DNA from: Variovorax sp. PBL-E5
Lineage (GTDB): Bacteria; Pseudomonadota; Gammaproteobacteria; Burkholderiales; Burkholderiaceae_C
DNA length: 64,000 bases
Direction of reading: 5' to 3'
Assembly: GCF_901827185.1 (NCBI RefSeq)
Contig: NZ_LR594671.1
Coordinates: 3,162,001 to 3,226,000 of the forward strand
The position numbers and the translations under genes are program-made. How positions within the stretch are numbered: the first letter of the stretch is position 1; each line of letters starts with the position of its first letter. This document shows positions 34,633 through 46,433 of this stretch, one piece after another. A model generated the notes under the pieces. It searched no databases, was not told the DNA's origin, and saw only the letters and a list, made by a program, of their open reading frames with translations.

Positions 34633-35382
34633 ATGCAAGCCGCGTCGCAGCGGGCGCCGAGCCGGCTGGCCATCGTCAGCGGCGCGAGCAGCGGCATCGG
34701 CAAGGCCACGGCGCTGCAGCTCGCGGCGCAGGGCTGGCGCGTGCTGGCGCTCGGCCGCCGCGCTGCCGCGCCCGCCGAATTCGCCGCACTCGATGCCATC
34801 CGCTACGGCTCGGGCGACCTGGCGCAGGAGGACGCGGCACAGCTGCTGCAGCGCGTGGCGCCGGACGCACTGGATGCGGTCGAGGCGCTGGTCCATTGCG
34901 CCGGCCATGACCTCGGCGGCGGCAAGCCCTTCGACCGGCACGCGCCCGGCGAGTGGCTGGCCGGCCTGCGCCTCAATGTCGAAGCCGCGATGCGGCTGAC
35001 GCAGCTGTGCCTGCCCGCGATGCTGGCGCGCGAGGCCGGTGACATCGTCCTCATCGGCTCCATCACGGCGCGCCGCCCTGCTGCCGGCCTGGCCGCCTAC
35101 AGCACCGGCAAGCACGCGCTGCGCGGCTTCGCGCAGGCCTTGCGCGCGGACTATCCGGATTCCGGCGTGCGCATCACGGAGATCGCGCCCGGCGTGGTGC
35201 GCACCGGCTTCGCCGGCAGCCGCCTGCATGGCGACACCGCGGGCGCCGATGCGTTCTACCAGGGCTTCGCACAGTTCCTCGAACCCGAGGATGTCGCGCG
35301 CGCCGTGTGCTATGCGCTCGCGCAGCCGCCGCACGTCTCGATCGCGGAGATGGTGCTGCTGCCGACGCGGGAGCGGCGATGA
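34633..35382 (+). CDS. SDR-family oxidoreductase
   Basis: A 249-residue short-chain dehydrogenase. NAD(P)-binding AIVSGASSGIGKATALQLA (about 13-31), VHCAGHDLGGG in place of NNAG, catalytic Ser in LIGSITARRPAAGLAAYSTG and YSTGK as the active-site YxxxK. It follows the DUF35 stop with no gap. Within the operon it probably interconverts a hydroxyl and a keto group. The PG motif IAPGVVRTGF is present. Substrate unknown. Confidence 0.9.
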   Translation: MQAASQRAPSRLAIVSGASSGIGKATALQLAAQGWRVLALGRRAAAPAEFAALDAIRYGSGDLAQEDAAQLLQRVAPDALDAVEALVHCAGHDLGGGKPFDRHAPGEWLAGLRLNVEAAMRLTQLCLPAMLAREAGDIVLIGSITARRPAAGLAAYSTGKHALRGFAQALRADYPDSGVRITEIAPGVVRTGFAGSRLHGDTAGADAFYQGFAQFLEPEDVARAVCYALAQPPHVSIAEMVLLPTRERR

Positions 35383-36458
35383 GCGACGTCCTGGCTGCAC
35401 CGCGGCGCTGCGCATTGGTCGCGGGTGCGCTGGGCCTGGTCGGCTCGCGCCTGCTCGCGGCGCTGCACGATGGCGGCTGGCGAACCATCGGCATCGCGCG
35501 TGCCGCAGATCCGCAGCCCGGATCCGCAGAGAACCATCTGCATCTCCCGCTCGACCTGTCCGACCCGGCCGCGTGCCGGCGCCAGCTCGGGCCGCTCGCC
35601 GGCGAGGTCACGCACGTCTTCTTCGCCGCGCGCGCCAGCGACCCGGATCCGGATCGCGAGACGCGCGCCAACCTCGCGATGCTGGTGAACCTGCTCGACG
35701 GGCTCGACGACCCGCCGGGCGCGCTGTCGCATGTGTGCCTGGTGCATGGCACCAAGTGGTACGGCAGCCATCTCGGCCCCTATGCGACGCCGGCGCAGGA
35801 GGACGATCCGCGCTGCGACGCGCCGGTCTTCTACTACGCGCAGCACGACGAGATGCGGCGCCGCGCGCAACTGCGCGGCTGGACCTGGTCGACCGTGCGG
35901 CCCCACATCGTGCTCGGCGTGGGCACGCAGTACCCGCACAACTGCGTCACGCTGCTCGGCGCCTACGGCTCGCTGTGCAAGGCGATGGACCTGCCGTTTT
36001 ATTTTCCCGGTTCGGACGCCGCCTTCGATGCCCTCTCGCAATGCACCGACGCCGACCTGCTGGCGCGCGCCATGATCTGGTCGGCCACCGAGGCGCGCGC
36101 CGCGAACCAGGACTACAACGTGATCAACGGCGATTACTTCCGCTGGCGCCGCCTGTGGCCGCGGCTGGCCGGATTCTTCGGGTTGCCGAGCGCGCCGGCG
36201 CGCCCGATGTCGCTGGCGCAAAGCTTCGGCGGCGCCGAGGCGCAGTGGCAGCGCATCGTCGCCGCGCACGGGCTGCTGCCGCTCGCGCTGAACCAGCTGG
36301 CCAACTGGCGCTTCGGCGACTTCCTCTTTGCCGCGACCTGGGACGACATGTCGTCCACCATCAAGCTGCGCGAGCACGGCTTCCACGACACGGTGTCGAC
36401 CGAGGCTTCGCTGCTCGGCCACCTGGCGCGGATGCGCGCGGCGCGCCTGATCCCCTGA
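35379..36458 (+). CDS. PRISE/progesterone-5-beta-reductase-like SDR
   Basis: A 359-residue extended SDR resembling the PRISE group (progesterone 5-beta-reductase/iridoid-synthase-like enzymes), which reduce the C=C bond of enones. Visible features are CALVAGALGLVGSRLLAALH (cofactor site), HVCLVHGTKWYGSHLGPYAT with the characteristic GTKxY segment, FYYAQHDEMRR and STVRPHIVLGVG. Its start overlaps the previous SDR (ATGA). An enone reductase next to a KstD-like flavoprotein suggests handling of a cyclic or conjugated ketone. The substrate is not deducible. Confidence 0.8.
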   Translation: MSDVLAAPRRCALVAGALGLVGSRLLAALHDGGWRTIGIARAADPQPGSAENHLHLPLDLSDPAACRRQLGPLAGEVTHVFFAARASDPDPDRETRANLAMLVNLLDGLDDPPGALSHVCLVHGTKWYGSHLGPYATPAQEDDPRCDAPVFYYAQHDEMRRRAQLRGWTWSTVRPHIVLGVGTQYPHNCVTLLGAYGSLCKAMDLPFYFPGSDAAFDALSQCTDADLLARAMIWSATEARAANQDYNVINGDYFRWRRLWPRLAGFFGLPSAPARPMSLAQSFGGAEAQWQRIVAAHGLLPLALNQLANWRFGDFLFAATWDDMSSTIKLREHGFHDTVSTEASLLGHLARMRAARLIP

Positions 36459-36479
36459 CCTACCGACAAGGAACGCCGC

Positions 36480-37055
36480 ATGCCGCTCTCCGACCCCGCG
36501 CCGCGCCGCGCCGTGCACCGGCGCCTGGTGGAAACGCAGGCCTATCGCCGCGACGACGGCCTGTGGGACGTGGAGGCCCATCTGCGCGACACCAAGGCCT
36601 TCGACATGCGGGACTTCCGCCGCGGCACGATCCCGGCCGGCGGCCCGATCCACGACATGTGGGTGCGCGTGACCATCGACACCGGCCTGGTGGTGCGCGC
36701 GGTCGAATCGTCGAGCGATGCCGCGCCCTTCGCGCCCTGCGCCGCGCGCAGCGACGAGTTCGCCGCGCTGATCGGCATGCCGATGGCCAGCGGCTGGCGC
36801 CGGCGCGTGCACGAGATCTTCGGCGGGCGCAACAGCTGCACGCACCTGGTCTCCCTGTTCGAGCCGATCGCGACGACGGCCTACCAGGCGCTGTGCGGCG
36901 GCGACGATCCTCTGGGCGAAGATCCGCTCGCGGCCAGCATGCATCAGGTGCAAAAGCCTTTCTTCGTCGACGGCTGCCGCGTCTGGCGCGAGGACGGCGA
37001 GACGGTGGCGATGGTGTTCCCCGATGCGGCGTGGCGCGCGAAGGCGTCGGCATGA
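36480..37055 (+). CDS. DUF2889 domain protein
   Basis: A 191-residue soluble protein of the DUF2889 family, of unknown function. Conserved-looking parts are VHRRLVETQAYRRDDGLWDV, PIHDMWVRVTIDTGLVV and FGGRNSCTHLVSLFEPIATT, which contains a HL pair and Cys. The family recurs in acyl-CoA and aromatic catabolic clusters of beta-proteobacteria (recall). The gene lies 21 bp after the PRISE-like gene and overlaps the following SDR start (ATGA). A chaperone or enzyme-accessory role is only a guess. Confidence 0.8.
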   Translation: MPLSDPAPRRAVHRRLVETQAYRRDDGLWDVEAHLRDTKAFDMRDFRRGTIPAGGPIHDMWVRVTIDTGLVVRAVESSSDAAPFAPCAARSDEFAALIGMPMASGWRRRVHEIFGGRNSCTHLVSLFEPIATTAYQALCGGDDPLGEDPLAASMHQVQKPFFVDGCRVWREDGETVAMVFPDAAWRAKASA

Positions 37056-37822
37056 GCGATGCGATGTTCAACCTGGCCGGGCGGACCGTGCTGGTGTCCG
37101 GTGCATCGAGCGGCATCGGGCTGCATGTGGCGCGGACCTTCGCGGCGGCCGGCGCGGCGGTGGCGCTCGCAGCGCGCCGCGGCGATCGCACCGAGGCCGC
37201 AGCCGCGGCATTGAACGCAGCCGGCCACCGCGCCGCATCGGTGTACCTCGACGTCACCGACGTGCGCAGCATCGCGCCGGCTTTCGATGCGGCCGAGCAG
37301 CAGCTCGGCGCGCCGGTCGACGTGCTCGTCAACAACGCCGGCGTGCTGCATGCCGAGACCTTCGTCGGTCATGCCGATGCCGACCTGGATCGCGTCATCG
37401 ACACCAACCTCAAGGGCGCGTTCCGCGTCGCGCAGGAGGCGGCGCGCCGCATGCTGGCGCTGCGGCGCGGCGCGATCGTCAACGTCGCCTCGACGGCGGC
37501 CTTGCGCGCCGGCAGCTTCATGGCGAGCTATGCGGCCTCGAAGGCCGGGCTCATCCAGTTCAGCCAGGTGATGGCGCTCGAGCTGGCGGGCAAGAACATC
37601 CGCGTCAACGTGCTGTGCCCCGGCAACATCGAGACCGACATGCAGGCCACGCTGACCGACCGGGGCTTTCACGACGCGATGCTCAAGCGCACGCCGATGC
37701 GCCGCTTCGGCGTCCCCGAGGATCTCGATGGCGCCTTTCTGCTGCTGGCGTCCGATGCCGGCCGCTACATCACGGGTGCCGTGCTCACGGTCGACGGCGG
37801 GCAGACGCTGAGCTGGATGTGA
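37052..37822 (+). CDS. SDR-family oxidoreductase (FabG-like)
   Basis: A 256-residue classical SDR: VLVSGASSGIGLHVARTFA (about 13-31), LVNNAGVLHAETF, catalytic Ser in NVASTAALRAG and YAASKAGLIQFSQ as YxxxK, then NVLCPGNIETDM. The closing AVLTVDGGQTLSWM is FabG-like. It overlaps the DUF2889 stop and ends the 25-38 kb operon. It probably oxidises a 3-hydroxyacyl-CoA or a ring alcohol. Confidence 0.92.
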   Translation: MSDAMFNLAGRTVLVSGASSGIGLHVARTFAAAGAAVALAARRGDRTEAAAAALNAAGHRAASVYLDVTDVRSIAPAFDAAEQQLGAPVDVLVNNAGVLHAETFVGHADADLDRVIDTNLKGAFRVAQEAARRMLALRRGAIVNVASTAALRAGSFMASYAASKAGLIQFSQVMALELAGKNIRVNVLCPGNIETDMQATLTDRGFHDAMLKRTPMRRFGVPEDLDGAFLLLASDAGRYITGAVLTVDGGQTLSWM

Positions 37823-37831
37823 GGCGCCGGT

Positions 37832-37846
37832 GCGCGCTCAGCGCGC
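37832..37846. terminator. Short GC hairpin at convergent gene ends
   Basis: GCGCGCT-C-AGCGCGC is a near-perfect self-complementary run in the 15-bp gap and last codons between the operon's final SDR and the convergent exported-protein gene. The loop would be tight and there is no U-run. Confidence 0.3.
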
Positions 37847-38746
37847 GGCGGCCTCGCGTTCGCGGTCGGCACGCTTCAACGCCAGGTAGGTCGCGAGATC
37901 GGTTTCATCCAGCTGCTCCGGATACTGCGCGATGGCGCCGAACCACTGGTGCAGCCGCGCCTCGAAGCGCTGCGGCGCCGGCACGGCAACGCCGTCCAGA
38001 TAGGCATCGAGCGTGAGGAAATAGCGCATCGCGTTGCGCTCCACCAGGCCGCGCAGGCCATGGATGTATGCGGGCCGGCCTTCGGCATCGATGCCCACCA
38101 CCGTGAAGCCGACCTTGTGGCGGCCGAAGGTCGCGAGATAGGCCATGGTGGCGAGCCGCGCCATCATGTGGTGGTCGTAGGCATAGCCGAAATGCAGGAA
38201 GGTCTGGCGCGGGTTCAGCGCGACGGCTTCGAGCGCCACACGGTGGTTGCGCGTGCCCAGCGGACCGGCCGCGGCATGCAGGTCGATCGCGAGGTAGTCG
38301 CGCGCGTTGCTCGCATTGCGCCAGTCGAACGCGATCTCGATCGCCTGCTCGACCGGCTTGTCGTAGCGGCGCACCACGCTCAGCGTGAGCGTGTCGCCTT
38401 CGGGCCGCCGCGTCACGCGGCAGCGCCGGTTGTCGATGTGCAGCACCAGCATCTCGCACCAGGGCGCCGCATCGCCGAGTGTGTCGCGCACCTCGTCCAG
38501 CGGGTGGTCGACGATGGCATAGACATCGCCCTGCACGCCGTCGGACGTCTCGGACGAATCGAGGTGGACCGGACGGTTCAGGCTGCTGTGCGCGAGCGCG
38601 TCGGCCAGCTGGTGCTGCATGTCGCGCAAGGCCTGCGCCGACCCGGCCTCCGGCGCCGCCCGCGATGCAAGCGCCAGCGCGCCGAGCGCGAGCCCCAGAC
38701 CGATGCGAAGAAGGCAGCGACACGCGATGACCCGCAGGCGATTCAT
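37838..38746 (-). CDS. Exported START-like hypothetical protein
   Basis: About 302 residues. A hydrophobic N-terminus (LRIGLGLALGALALASRAA) is a likely signal peptide, so the protein should be periplasmic. The body has PVHLDSSETSDGVQGDVYAI and VVRRYDKPVEQAIEIAFDW, a beta-rich pattern that may be START/SRPBCC-like. No catalytic motif is recognised. The start at 38746 gives the better signal peptide; 38758 adds four residues. It stands between two operons and is transcribed toward the SDR end. Confidence 0.7.
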   Translation of the reverse strand: MNRLRVIACRCLLRIGLGLALGALALASRAAPEAGSAQALRDMQHQLADALAHSSLNRPVHLDSSETSDGVQGDVYAIVDHPLDEVRDTLGDAAPWCEMLVLHIDNRRCRVTRRPEGDTLTLSVVRRYDKPVEQAIEIAFDWRNASNARDYLAIDLHAAAGPLGTRNHRVALEAVALNPRQTFLHFGYAYDHHMMARLATMAYLATFGRHKVGFTVVGIDAEGRPAYIHGLRGLVERNAMRYFLTLDAYLDGVAVPAPQRFEARLHQWFGAIAQYPEQLDETDLATYLALKRADREREAAAR

Positions 38747-38803
38747 GCCCGACACCATACAACGGCGTGGGCCGCGTGCAAACGCGCGCAGCGAGGCGCC
38801 GGC

Positions 38804-41245
<2,442 letters not shown>

Positions 41246-41376
41246 CGGGAAGGAGGACGGCAGGACATGCCGCAGGGGCCCGTTTCGGGCAACCCTTGAT
41301 TTTACGAGCTTGTGCGTGCGCTGTCGCCCCAAAGGCCATATGGCATGACGGGAGGCGCCCCGTCAATTACTTGCTT

Positions 41377-41398
41377 TTGTCAATCATTCATTTGACAA
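41377..41398. promoter_or_regulatory. TTGTCAA-N8-TTGACAA dyad before MarR-GNAT gene
   Basis: Perfect 7-bp inverted arms immediately in front of, or touching, the gene's start. MarR proteins commonly bind such dyads near their own promoter, so an autoregulatory operator is likely. It also lies in the divergent gap to ygiQ. Confidence 0.5.
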
Positions 41399-42354
41399 TG
41401 GCAATCATGCCTGCCTCAACCGCCCCACCCTCCGACGCCGCCGCCGTCAAGGCGATCCGCCAGTTCAACCGCTTCTACACGCGCCGCATCGGCGCCCTCG
41501 ACCCCTATCTGGGCAGCGACATGTCGCTCACCGACGTGCGCGTGCTGTACGAGCTGGCGCACCGCGAGACGCCGGTCGCGAGCGAGATCGGCCGCGACCT
41601 GAGCCTCGATGGCGGCTACCTCAGCCGCATCCTGCGCCGCTTCGAGGACCAGGGCTGGCTCACGCGCGAAACGCACGCACGCGATGCGCGCCAGAGCGTG
41701 CTGCGCCTGACCGAGGCCGGCCACCAGGCCTTCGCGCCGCTGCAGCAGAAGTCGCGCGACGAAGCCGGCGCCCTGCTCGCACCGCTGTCTGCCGCGCAGC
41801 GCGCGCAGCTGATCGGCGCCATGGGCACGCTGCAATCGCTGCTCGGCCCGGCCGCTGCCGCGCCGGGCAAGCCGCGGGCCGCCGTGCTGCGCGATCCCGC
41901 GCCCGGCGACATCGGCTGGGTGGTGCAGCAGCATGGCGAAATCTATGCCCGCGAATACGGATGGAACAGCGAGTTCGAAGCGCTCGTGGCCGACATCGCG
42001 GCCCGCTTCCTGCGCAAGTTCCAGCCCGCCTGGGAACGCTGCTGGATCGCCGAGCTCGACGGCGAGCGCGTCGGCTGCGTGTTCGTGGCGCGCAAGTCGG
42101 CGACCGTCGCCCAGCTGCGGCTGCTGATCCTCACGCCGCAGGCCCGCGGCCTCGGCCTCGGCGCGCGGCTCACCGACGAATGCATCGCCTTCGCGCGCAG
42201 CAAGGGCTACAGGAAGATGGTGCTCTGGACCAACAGCTGCCTGAGCGCCGCGCGCGGCATCTACGCTGCGCGCGGCTTCAGGCGCACGAAATCCGAGCCC
42301 TATGAGGGCTTCGGCCAGCAGCTGGTCGGAGAGACCTGGGAACTGAGGCTATAG
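41398..42354 (+). CDS. MarR-GNAT fusion: winged-helix regulator with acetyltransferase domain
   Basis: About 318 residues from the ATG at 41398; ATG 41407 is equally possible and no Shine-Dalgarno is visible. The N-terminal half is a MarR winged helix (FNRFYTRRIGALDPYLGSDM, LGLDGG-like DLSLDGGYLSRILRRFEDQG). The C-terminal half is a GNAT acetyltransferase (DIGWVVQQHGEIYAREYGWN, LRLLILTPQARGLGLGARL with the acetyl-CoA loop, and GYRKMVLWTNSCLSAARGIY). Such fusions probably couple an acetyltransferase activity to gene control; target genes and acetyl acceptor are unknown. Confidence 0.9.
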   Translation: MAIMPASTAPPSDAAAVKAIRQFNRFYTRRIGALDPYLGSDMSLTDVRVLYELAHRETPVASEIGRDLSLDGGYLSRILRRFEDQGWLTRETHARDARQSVLRLTEAGHQAFAPLQQKSRDEAGALLAPLSAAQRAQLIGAMGTLQSLLGPAAAAPGKPRAAVLRDPAPGDIGWVVQQHGEIYAREYGWNSEFEALVADIAARFLRKFQPAWERCWIAELDGERVGCVFVARKSATVAQLRLLILTPQARGLGLGARLTDECIAFARSKGYRKMVLWTNSCLSAARGIYAARGFRRTKSEPYEGFGQQLVGETWELRL

Positions 42355-42385
42355 AGGGTGCGCGTGGCTTGGGGGCGAGCCAACG

Positions 42386-43168
42386 TTATTGCATGAACCA
42401 GCCATGGCTCACCACCAAGGACTGGCCCGTGAGCGCATTCGTAGGAAAGGCCGCAAACAGCAGCGCGACGCGTGCCACGTCGTCGGTGGTGGTGAATTCG
42501 CCATCGACCGTGTCCTTGAGCATCACGTTCTTCACCACCTGGTCCTCGGTGATGCCCAGCGTCTTGGCCTGCTCCGGAATCTGCTTCTCGACCAGCGGCG
42601 TGCGCACGAAGCCCGGGCAGATCACGTTGGCACGCACGTTGTGTTTCGCGCCCTCCTTGGCGACGGTCTTGGCCAGGCCGATCAGGCCATGCTTGGCGGT
42701 GACATACGGCGCCTTGAGCAGCGATGCCTCCTTGGAGTGCACCGAGCCCATGTAGATCACGCTGCCGCCGCGGCCTTGCGCGTACATGTGCTTGAGGCAG
42801 GCCTTGGTGGTGAGAAAGGCGCCGTCGAGATGGATGGCCAGCATCTTCTTCCAGTCGGAAAAAGTGAACTCCTCCACCGGATGCACGATCTGGATGCCGG
42901 CGTTGCTGATCAGGATGTCGATGCCGCCGAAGGCCGCCACGGCCTCTTCGACGCCGGCATTCACCTGGTCTTCCACCGTGACGTCCATCGCGACGCCGAT
43001 GGCCTGCGCGCCGGTGGCCTTGAGTTCGGCGGCCGTGGCATCGGCGGCTTCCTTGTTCAGGTCGGCAATCACGACCTTTGCGCCTTCCTGGGCGAAGACG
43101 ATGGCGATTTCCTTGCCGATGCCGCTGGCCGAGCCGGTGATGAAGGCGACCTTGTCCTTGAGTTGCAT
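42386..43168 (-). CDS. bdhA: 3-hydroxybutyrate dehydrogenase
   Basis: A 260-residue SDR matching D-3-hydroxybutyrate dehydrogenases along its length: [36 protein letters not shown], catalytic Ser142 (GSVHSKEAS), Tyr155 and Lys159 (YVTAKHG), then [20 protein letters not shown]. It oxidises 3-hydroxybutyrate from PHB to acetoacetate with NAD. It lies downstream of acetoacetate decarboxylase and patatin genes on the same strand, a sensible ketone-body/PHB-breakdown cluster. The ATG at 43168 fits the family. Confidence 0.93.
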   Translation of the reverse strand: MQLKDKVAFITGSASGIGKEIAIVFAQEGAKVVIADLNKEAADATAAELKATGAQAIGVAMDVTVEDQVNAGVEEAVAAFGGIDILISNAGIQIVHPVEEFTFSDWKKMLAIHLDGAFLTTKACLKHMYAQGRGGSVIYMGSVHSKEASLLKAPYVTAKHGLIGLAKTVAKEGAKHNVRANVICPGFVRTPLVEKQIPEQAKTLGITEDQVVKNVMLKDTVDGEFTTTDDVARVALLFAAFPTNALTGQSLVVSHGWFMQ

Positions 43169-43206
43169 GAGCGTTTTCTCCGTGGTGGATGGTGGGTTTG
43201 AAAGAA

Positions 43207-43959
43207 TCAGGCCGCGAGATAGTCGTGTTCGACCGTCCCCAGCGCGAGGGTCATGTCGGCAATGTAATGGACGGCCGAGACAATCTCGCGCACGGGCAGC
43301 TCCGCCACGGGAGCGAGTGCGTGGGGATGCAGTTCCAGCGACGCCGGGCCGGTCCATGCGCCCTTGAGATTCACGTCGATCATGTGGTAGCGCACCAGCT
43401 CGCAGATGCGCGGCGTGCCGTCGACATGCGGGATGATCTTGAGCAGGAAATTGGGCTGCGCGATGCCTGCGAGCACCGGTGCCGGATCGAGCGCGCGGTG
43501 CTTGAAGCCCATGGTCGCCGTGGCGACGCGCACCTTGCCGTAATCGAGCGTGCCGACGATGGTGTCGGTCTCGTAGTCGAGCATCGGCGCGGCCAGCTTC
43601 TTCGGAAAGCCCCAGAGCTCGCGGCCGCCGGCGATCGGCGGATGGTCGTTGAGGTACATCGCATGCACGTACGCACCCTGCTCCACGCCCTTGTCGGTGC
43701 GCAGCTGGACCGGGATGACCTGCCCCGATTCGGTGTAGTCGCCGAAGCCGGTGGAGTCGGGCATGCGGATGAATTCGTACTTGACCAGCGGCTCGACGAT
43801 CTCGAGCGGCTCGGGCACCACCGCGCGCAGCGCATCGGGGTCGGTGCGGTAGGTCACGATCAGGAATTCCCGCTGCATGAAGCGGTAGGGCCCGGGCGGA
43901 AACGCCGGGCTGGTGAGCGGCATCGCGAAGGCGTTGCGGCGGATGTCGCCGATCTTCAT
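43207..43959 (-). CDS. adc: Acetoacetate decarboxylase
   Basis: A 250-residue acetoacetate decarboxylase-family protein. The Schiff-base lysine region is [15 protein letters not shown] (Lys120/Lys121), matching the clostridial Lys115-Lys116 pair. Other conserved parts are [20 protein letters not shown] and [19 protein letters not shown]. It would turn acetoacetate into acetone and CO2, or act on a related 2/3-oxoacid. Its start overlaps the patatin stop, and bdhA lies 38 bp downstream. Confidence 0.92.
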   Translation of the reverse strand: MKIGDIRRNAFAMPLTSPAFPPGPYRFMQREFLIVTYRTDPDALRAVVPEPLEIVEPLVKYEFIRMPDSTGFGDYTESGQVIPVQLRTDKGVEQGAYVHAMYLNDHPPIAGGRELWGFPKKLAAPMLDYETDTIVGTLDYGKVRVATATMGFKHRALDPAPVLAGIAQPNFLLKIIPHVDGTPRICELVRYHMIDVNLKGAWTGPASLELHPHALAPVAELPVREIVSAVHYIADMTLALGTVEHDYLAA

Positions 43960-45221
43960 AGAACTCCCTTGGAACGAAGCTTCAATTCCACCTTGCCGGT
44001 CAGCGCAGGGCTTTCGCCGCCCCGGGCCGGCCGCCTCGACGACGGCCCCATCGGCCGCCTGACGCGCGGCACGCCCGGTTCGCACAGGTCGAAGGTGGTC
44101 ACGCCGTCGGACTGCACATCGCTGCGCAGCGCCTCGGGATGGGCGAGCGTGAGGCGCATGTCGCGCATGCCGGCCTCCCAGTGCGCCTCGACCGTCGCGC
44201 GCGAGAACTCGTAGTCCTTCGAATCGAGCTCGTAGGGCTTGTCGCGGTAGATCAGGTGGAAGATGTCGATCGGCTGGCGCGTGAGCTGCGCCTGCACGGC
44301 CGCTACCGACGGATCGCTGCGCAGATGGGCCGGCAGCTTGTCGATAAGGTCGGCGATGGCCTGCTGCAGGTTCATGTTGGACGCCAGCGCGTCGGTGTTC
44401 ATGCGGGTGCGGCTGGAGTAAGTGATGTCCTTCTGGCGCTCCATCACCTGCGAGAGGGTCTTGGGCATCAGGCCGTGCGCGCTGAACAGGTCCACCTGCA
44501 GCACCACCAGCGGCTCGGTGCCGGGATGGGTGTCGAGCACGTACTGGATCGGCGTGTTGGACACGAGGCCGCCATCCCAGTAATCGTCGCCACCGATGTG
44601 CACCGGCGGAAAGCCCGGCGGCAGCGCGCCGCTGGCCATGATGTGCTCGGGTCCGATGCGCTGCACGGTGTTGTCGAAGTAGATCGAATTGCCGGTGCGC
44701 ACGTTGACGGCACCGACGCTGAAGCGGGTGTCGCCCTCGTTGATGCGGTCGAAATCGACCAGCCGCTCGAGCGTCTGCCTGAGCGGTGCCGTGTCGTAGT
44801 AGCTCAGGAGCGGCGCGGCGCCGCCCAGCAGCAGTTCCGGCGACAGCCGGGGCAAGAAAAAGCCGGGAATCCCGGCCACCACCGCCATCGTCGCGCTCCA
44901 CTGTTTCAGGGAGGCCTGTTCGCCCAGCCAGGCCGGCCATCGCTGTGCAGGCGCGGACGAGACGAGCTCCCAGAATGCGCGCAGCCGTTCCACGCGCTTG
45001 TCGGGCGGGTTGCCGGCGATCAGCGCTGCATTGATGGCGCCGATCGACACGCCGGCGATCCAGCCGGGCTGGTAGTCGGTGCCGCAGAGGGCTTCGTACA
45101 CGCCGGCCTGATAGGCGCCGAGCGCACCGCCACCCTGCAGCACCAGGGCCTTGGGCGCAGCCCGCATGTCGGCGCGCCGGTGACCCGGAAATTCGATGGC
45201 GGAGCGGCTCGTTTTCTTCAT
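43956..45221 (-). CDS. Patatin-like phospholipase/esterase with DUF3734 tail
   Basis: A 421-residue patatin-fold hydrolase. It has the oxyanion motif [18 protein letters not shown] (about 29-46), nucleophile elbow GVSIGAINA (Ser59) and the catalytic Asp in [11 protein letters not shown]. The C-terminal part ([20 protein letters not shown] and following) fits DUF3734, common in PHB-metabolising beta-proteobacteria. It is the first gene of the trio with adc and bdhA and its stop overlaps adc. It may hydrolyse lipid or a PHB-granule ester; inference from context. Confidence 0.92.
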   Translation of the reverse strand: MKKTSRSAIEFPGHRRADMRAAPKALVLQGGGALGAYQAGVYEALCGTDYQPGWIAGVSIGAINAALIAGNPPDKRVERLRAFWELVSSAPAQRWPAWLGEQASLKQWSATMAVVAGIPGFFLPRLSPELLLGGAAPLLSYYDTAPLRQTLERLVDFDRINEGDTRFSVGAVNVRTGNSIYFDNTVQRIGPEHIMASGALPPGFPPVHIGGDDYWDGGLVSNTPIQYVLDTHPGTEPLVVLQVDLFSAHGLMPKTLSQVMERQKDITYSSRTRMNTDALASNMNLQQAIADLIDKLPAHLRSDPSVAAVQAQLTRQPIDIFHLIYRDKPYELDSKDYEFSRATVEAHWEAGMRDMRLTLAHPEALRSDVQSDGVTTFDLCEPGVPRVRRPMGPSSRRPARGGESPALTGKVELKLRSKGVL

Positions 45222-45259
45222 GCCTCCATTGGACACGAAGCGAGCGACTCCGGCCTGAC

Positions 45260-45709
45260 TTACATCTTCGGCAGCATCTGGCCGCGGATCTCGCCGCCCG
45301 CGTTGGCCGCCGTGTGCACGTTGGCATACCAGCGGCCGGACATCAGATCGGCCGCCTGGGCCGGCGTGAGTGTCGCCTCGCCTTCGATCGGGCTGACCGG
45401 CTTGGCGAACGGCAGCACGACCGGCGCATTGGCGCCCGCTGCGGCCGGACCGTGGAAATGCGCCGCCGTGGCCGGACCGCTCAGGCCTTCGAAGGTGATC
45501 TTGTACTTGAGGACGTTGGTGTCCTTGTTCAGCCAGGCTTCGGCCATGCCGCTGCCGCGCGTCATGTTGGGCGGCACTTCGCTGGCCGCGTTCATCGCGC
45601 CGCTGAAGCTCGCGATATGGGACTTCGACATCATCCCGCAGCCCGCGAGGGCCACGGTCGCGACGCCGGTGACGAGAGCCATGCGCAAAAGGGTGCCGTA
45701 TCGGTTCAT
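45260..45709 (-). CDS. CHRD-domain lipoprotein
   Basis: A 149-residue exported lipoprotein. The N-terminus has a lipobox (VATVALAGC), so the mature protein starts at the Cys and is lipid-anchored. It has one CHRD domain: [59 protein letters not shown]. The domain occurs in chordin and many bacterial surface proteins; its ligand is unknown. GGAGAACGCAC precedes the ATG. Monocistronic by position. Confidence 0.93.
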   Translation of the reverse strand: MNRYGTLLRMALVTGVATVALAGCGMMSKSHIASFSGAMNAASEVPPNMTRGSGMAEAWLNKDTNVLKYKITFEGLSGPATAAHFHGPAAAGANAPVVLPFAKPVSPIEGEATLTPAQAADLMSGRWYANVHTAANAGGEIRGQMLPKM

Positions 45710-45818
45710 GTGCGTTCTCCAGCAACAGTTTCAGGAGCGGCCAGCATAGGGCAAGGGCGGGTCCCTTCCATGTCGGCCGCAAGCCCGTCTTTAAGCTTCG
45801 GCTGGCATCATCCGCGGC

Positions 45819-46364
45819 ATGGACACCCTGCCCTCTGCCCGCGACGTCGCGGCCTTCTGGCGCGAAGCCGGCCCCAAGCGATGGTTCGCAAAGAACGCAG
45901 CCTTCGACGCCGAGTTCAAGTCGCGTTTCGAGGCCGCGCACCATGCCGCCGCGACCGGCGCCCTCGACGGCTGGGCCGCCGGCGCCGAAGGCGCGTTGGC
46001 GCTGCTGGTCCTGCTCGACCAGTTCCCGCGCAATGCCTGGCGCGGCAGCGGCCACATGTTCGCCACCGATGGCCTGGCCGTGCGCATCGCGCGCGCAGCG
46101 ATCGAAGCCGGCCTGGACCAGCAGATCGACGTGGCGCTCCGTCCCTTCTTCTACCTCCCCTTCATGCATTCGGAGGCGCTGGCCGACCAGGAACGGTCGG
46201 TCGAGCTCAACGGCCGGCTCGATGCGGACACGCGCCGCTACGCCGTGCTTCACCGCGACATCGTCGCCCGCTTCGGCCGCTTTCCGCATCGCAATCGGGC
46301 CCTCGGGCGCAGCACGACCGAAGAGGAGCAGCGATTCCTGGATGAAGGCGGTTTCTCGGGATGA
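45819..46364 (+). CDS. DUF924 family protein
   Basis: A 181-residue cytoplasmic DUF924 protein. Conserved points are the start DVAAFWREAGPKRWFAKNAA, LLVLLDQFPRNAWRGSGHMF (the LxQFPRN motif), LRPFFYLPFMHSE and GRFPHRNRALGR. The family is all-helical with unknown function. Divergent from the CHRD gene and followed by the Bug/aconitase X module. Confidence 0.93.
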   Translation: MDTLPSARDVAAFWREAGPKRWFAKNAAFDAEFKSRFEAAHHAAATGALDGWAAGAEGALALLVLLDQFPRNAWRGSGHMFATDGLAVRIARAAIEAGLDQQIDVALRPFFYLPFMHSEALADQERSVELNGRLDADTRRYAVLHRDIVARFGRFPHRNRALGRSTTEEEQRFLDEGGFSG

Positions 46365-46381
46365 ATCATTGGACTTGCAAG

Positions 46382-46400
46382 GTATAGAACCATCTAATAC
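46382..46400. promoter_or_regulatory. Imperfect dyad before Bug/aconitase X operon
   Basis: GTATAGA-accA-TCTAATAC is a near-inverted repeat (GTAT.AGA against GTATTAGA) about 35 bp upstream of the Bug start. The HutC-type GntR regulator at the operon's far end is the natural candidate to bind here. Weak evidence. Confidence 0.3.
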
Positions 46401-46433
46401 ATTTGACGCTTTCCAACGATCGAAGGCAGTCCG

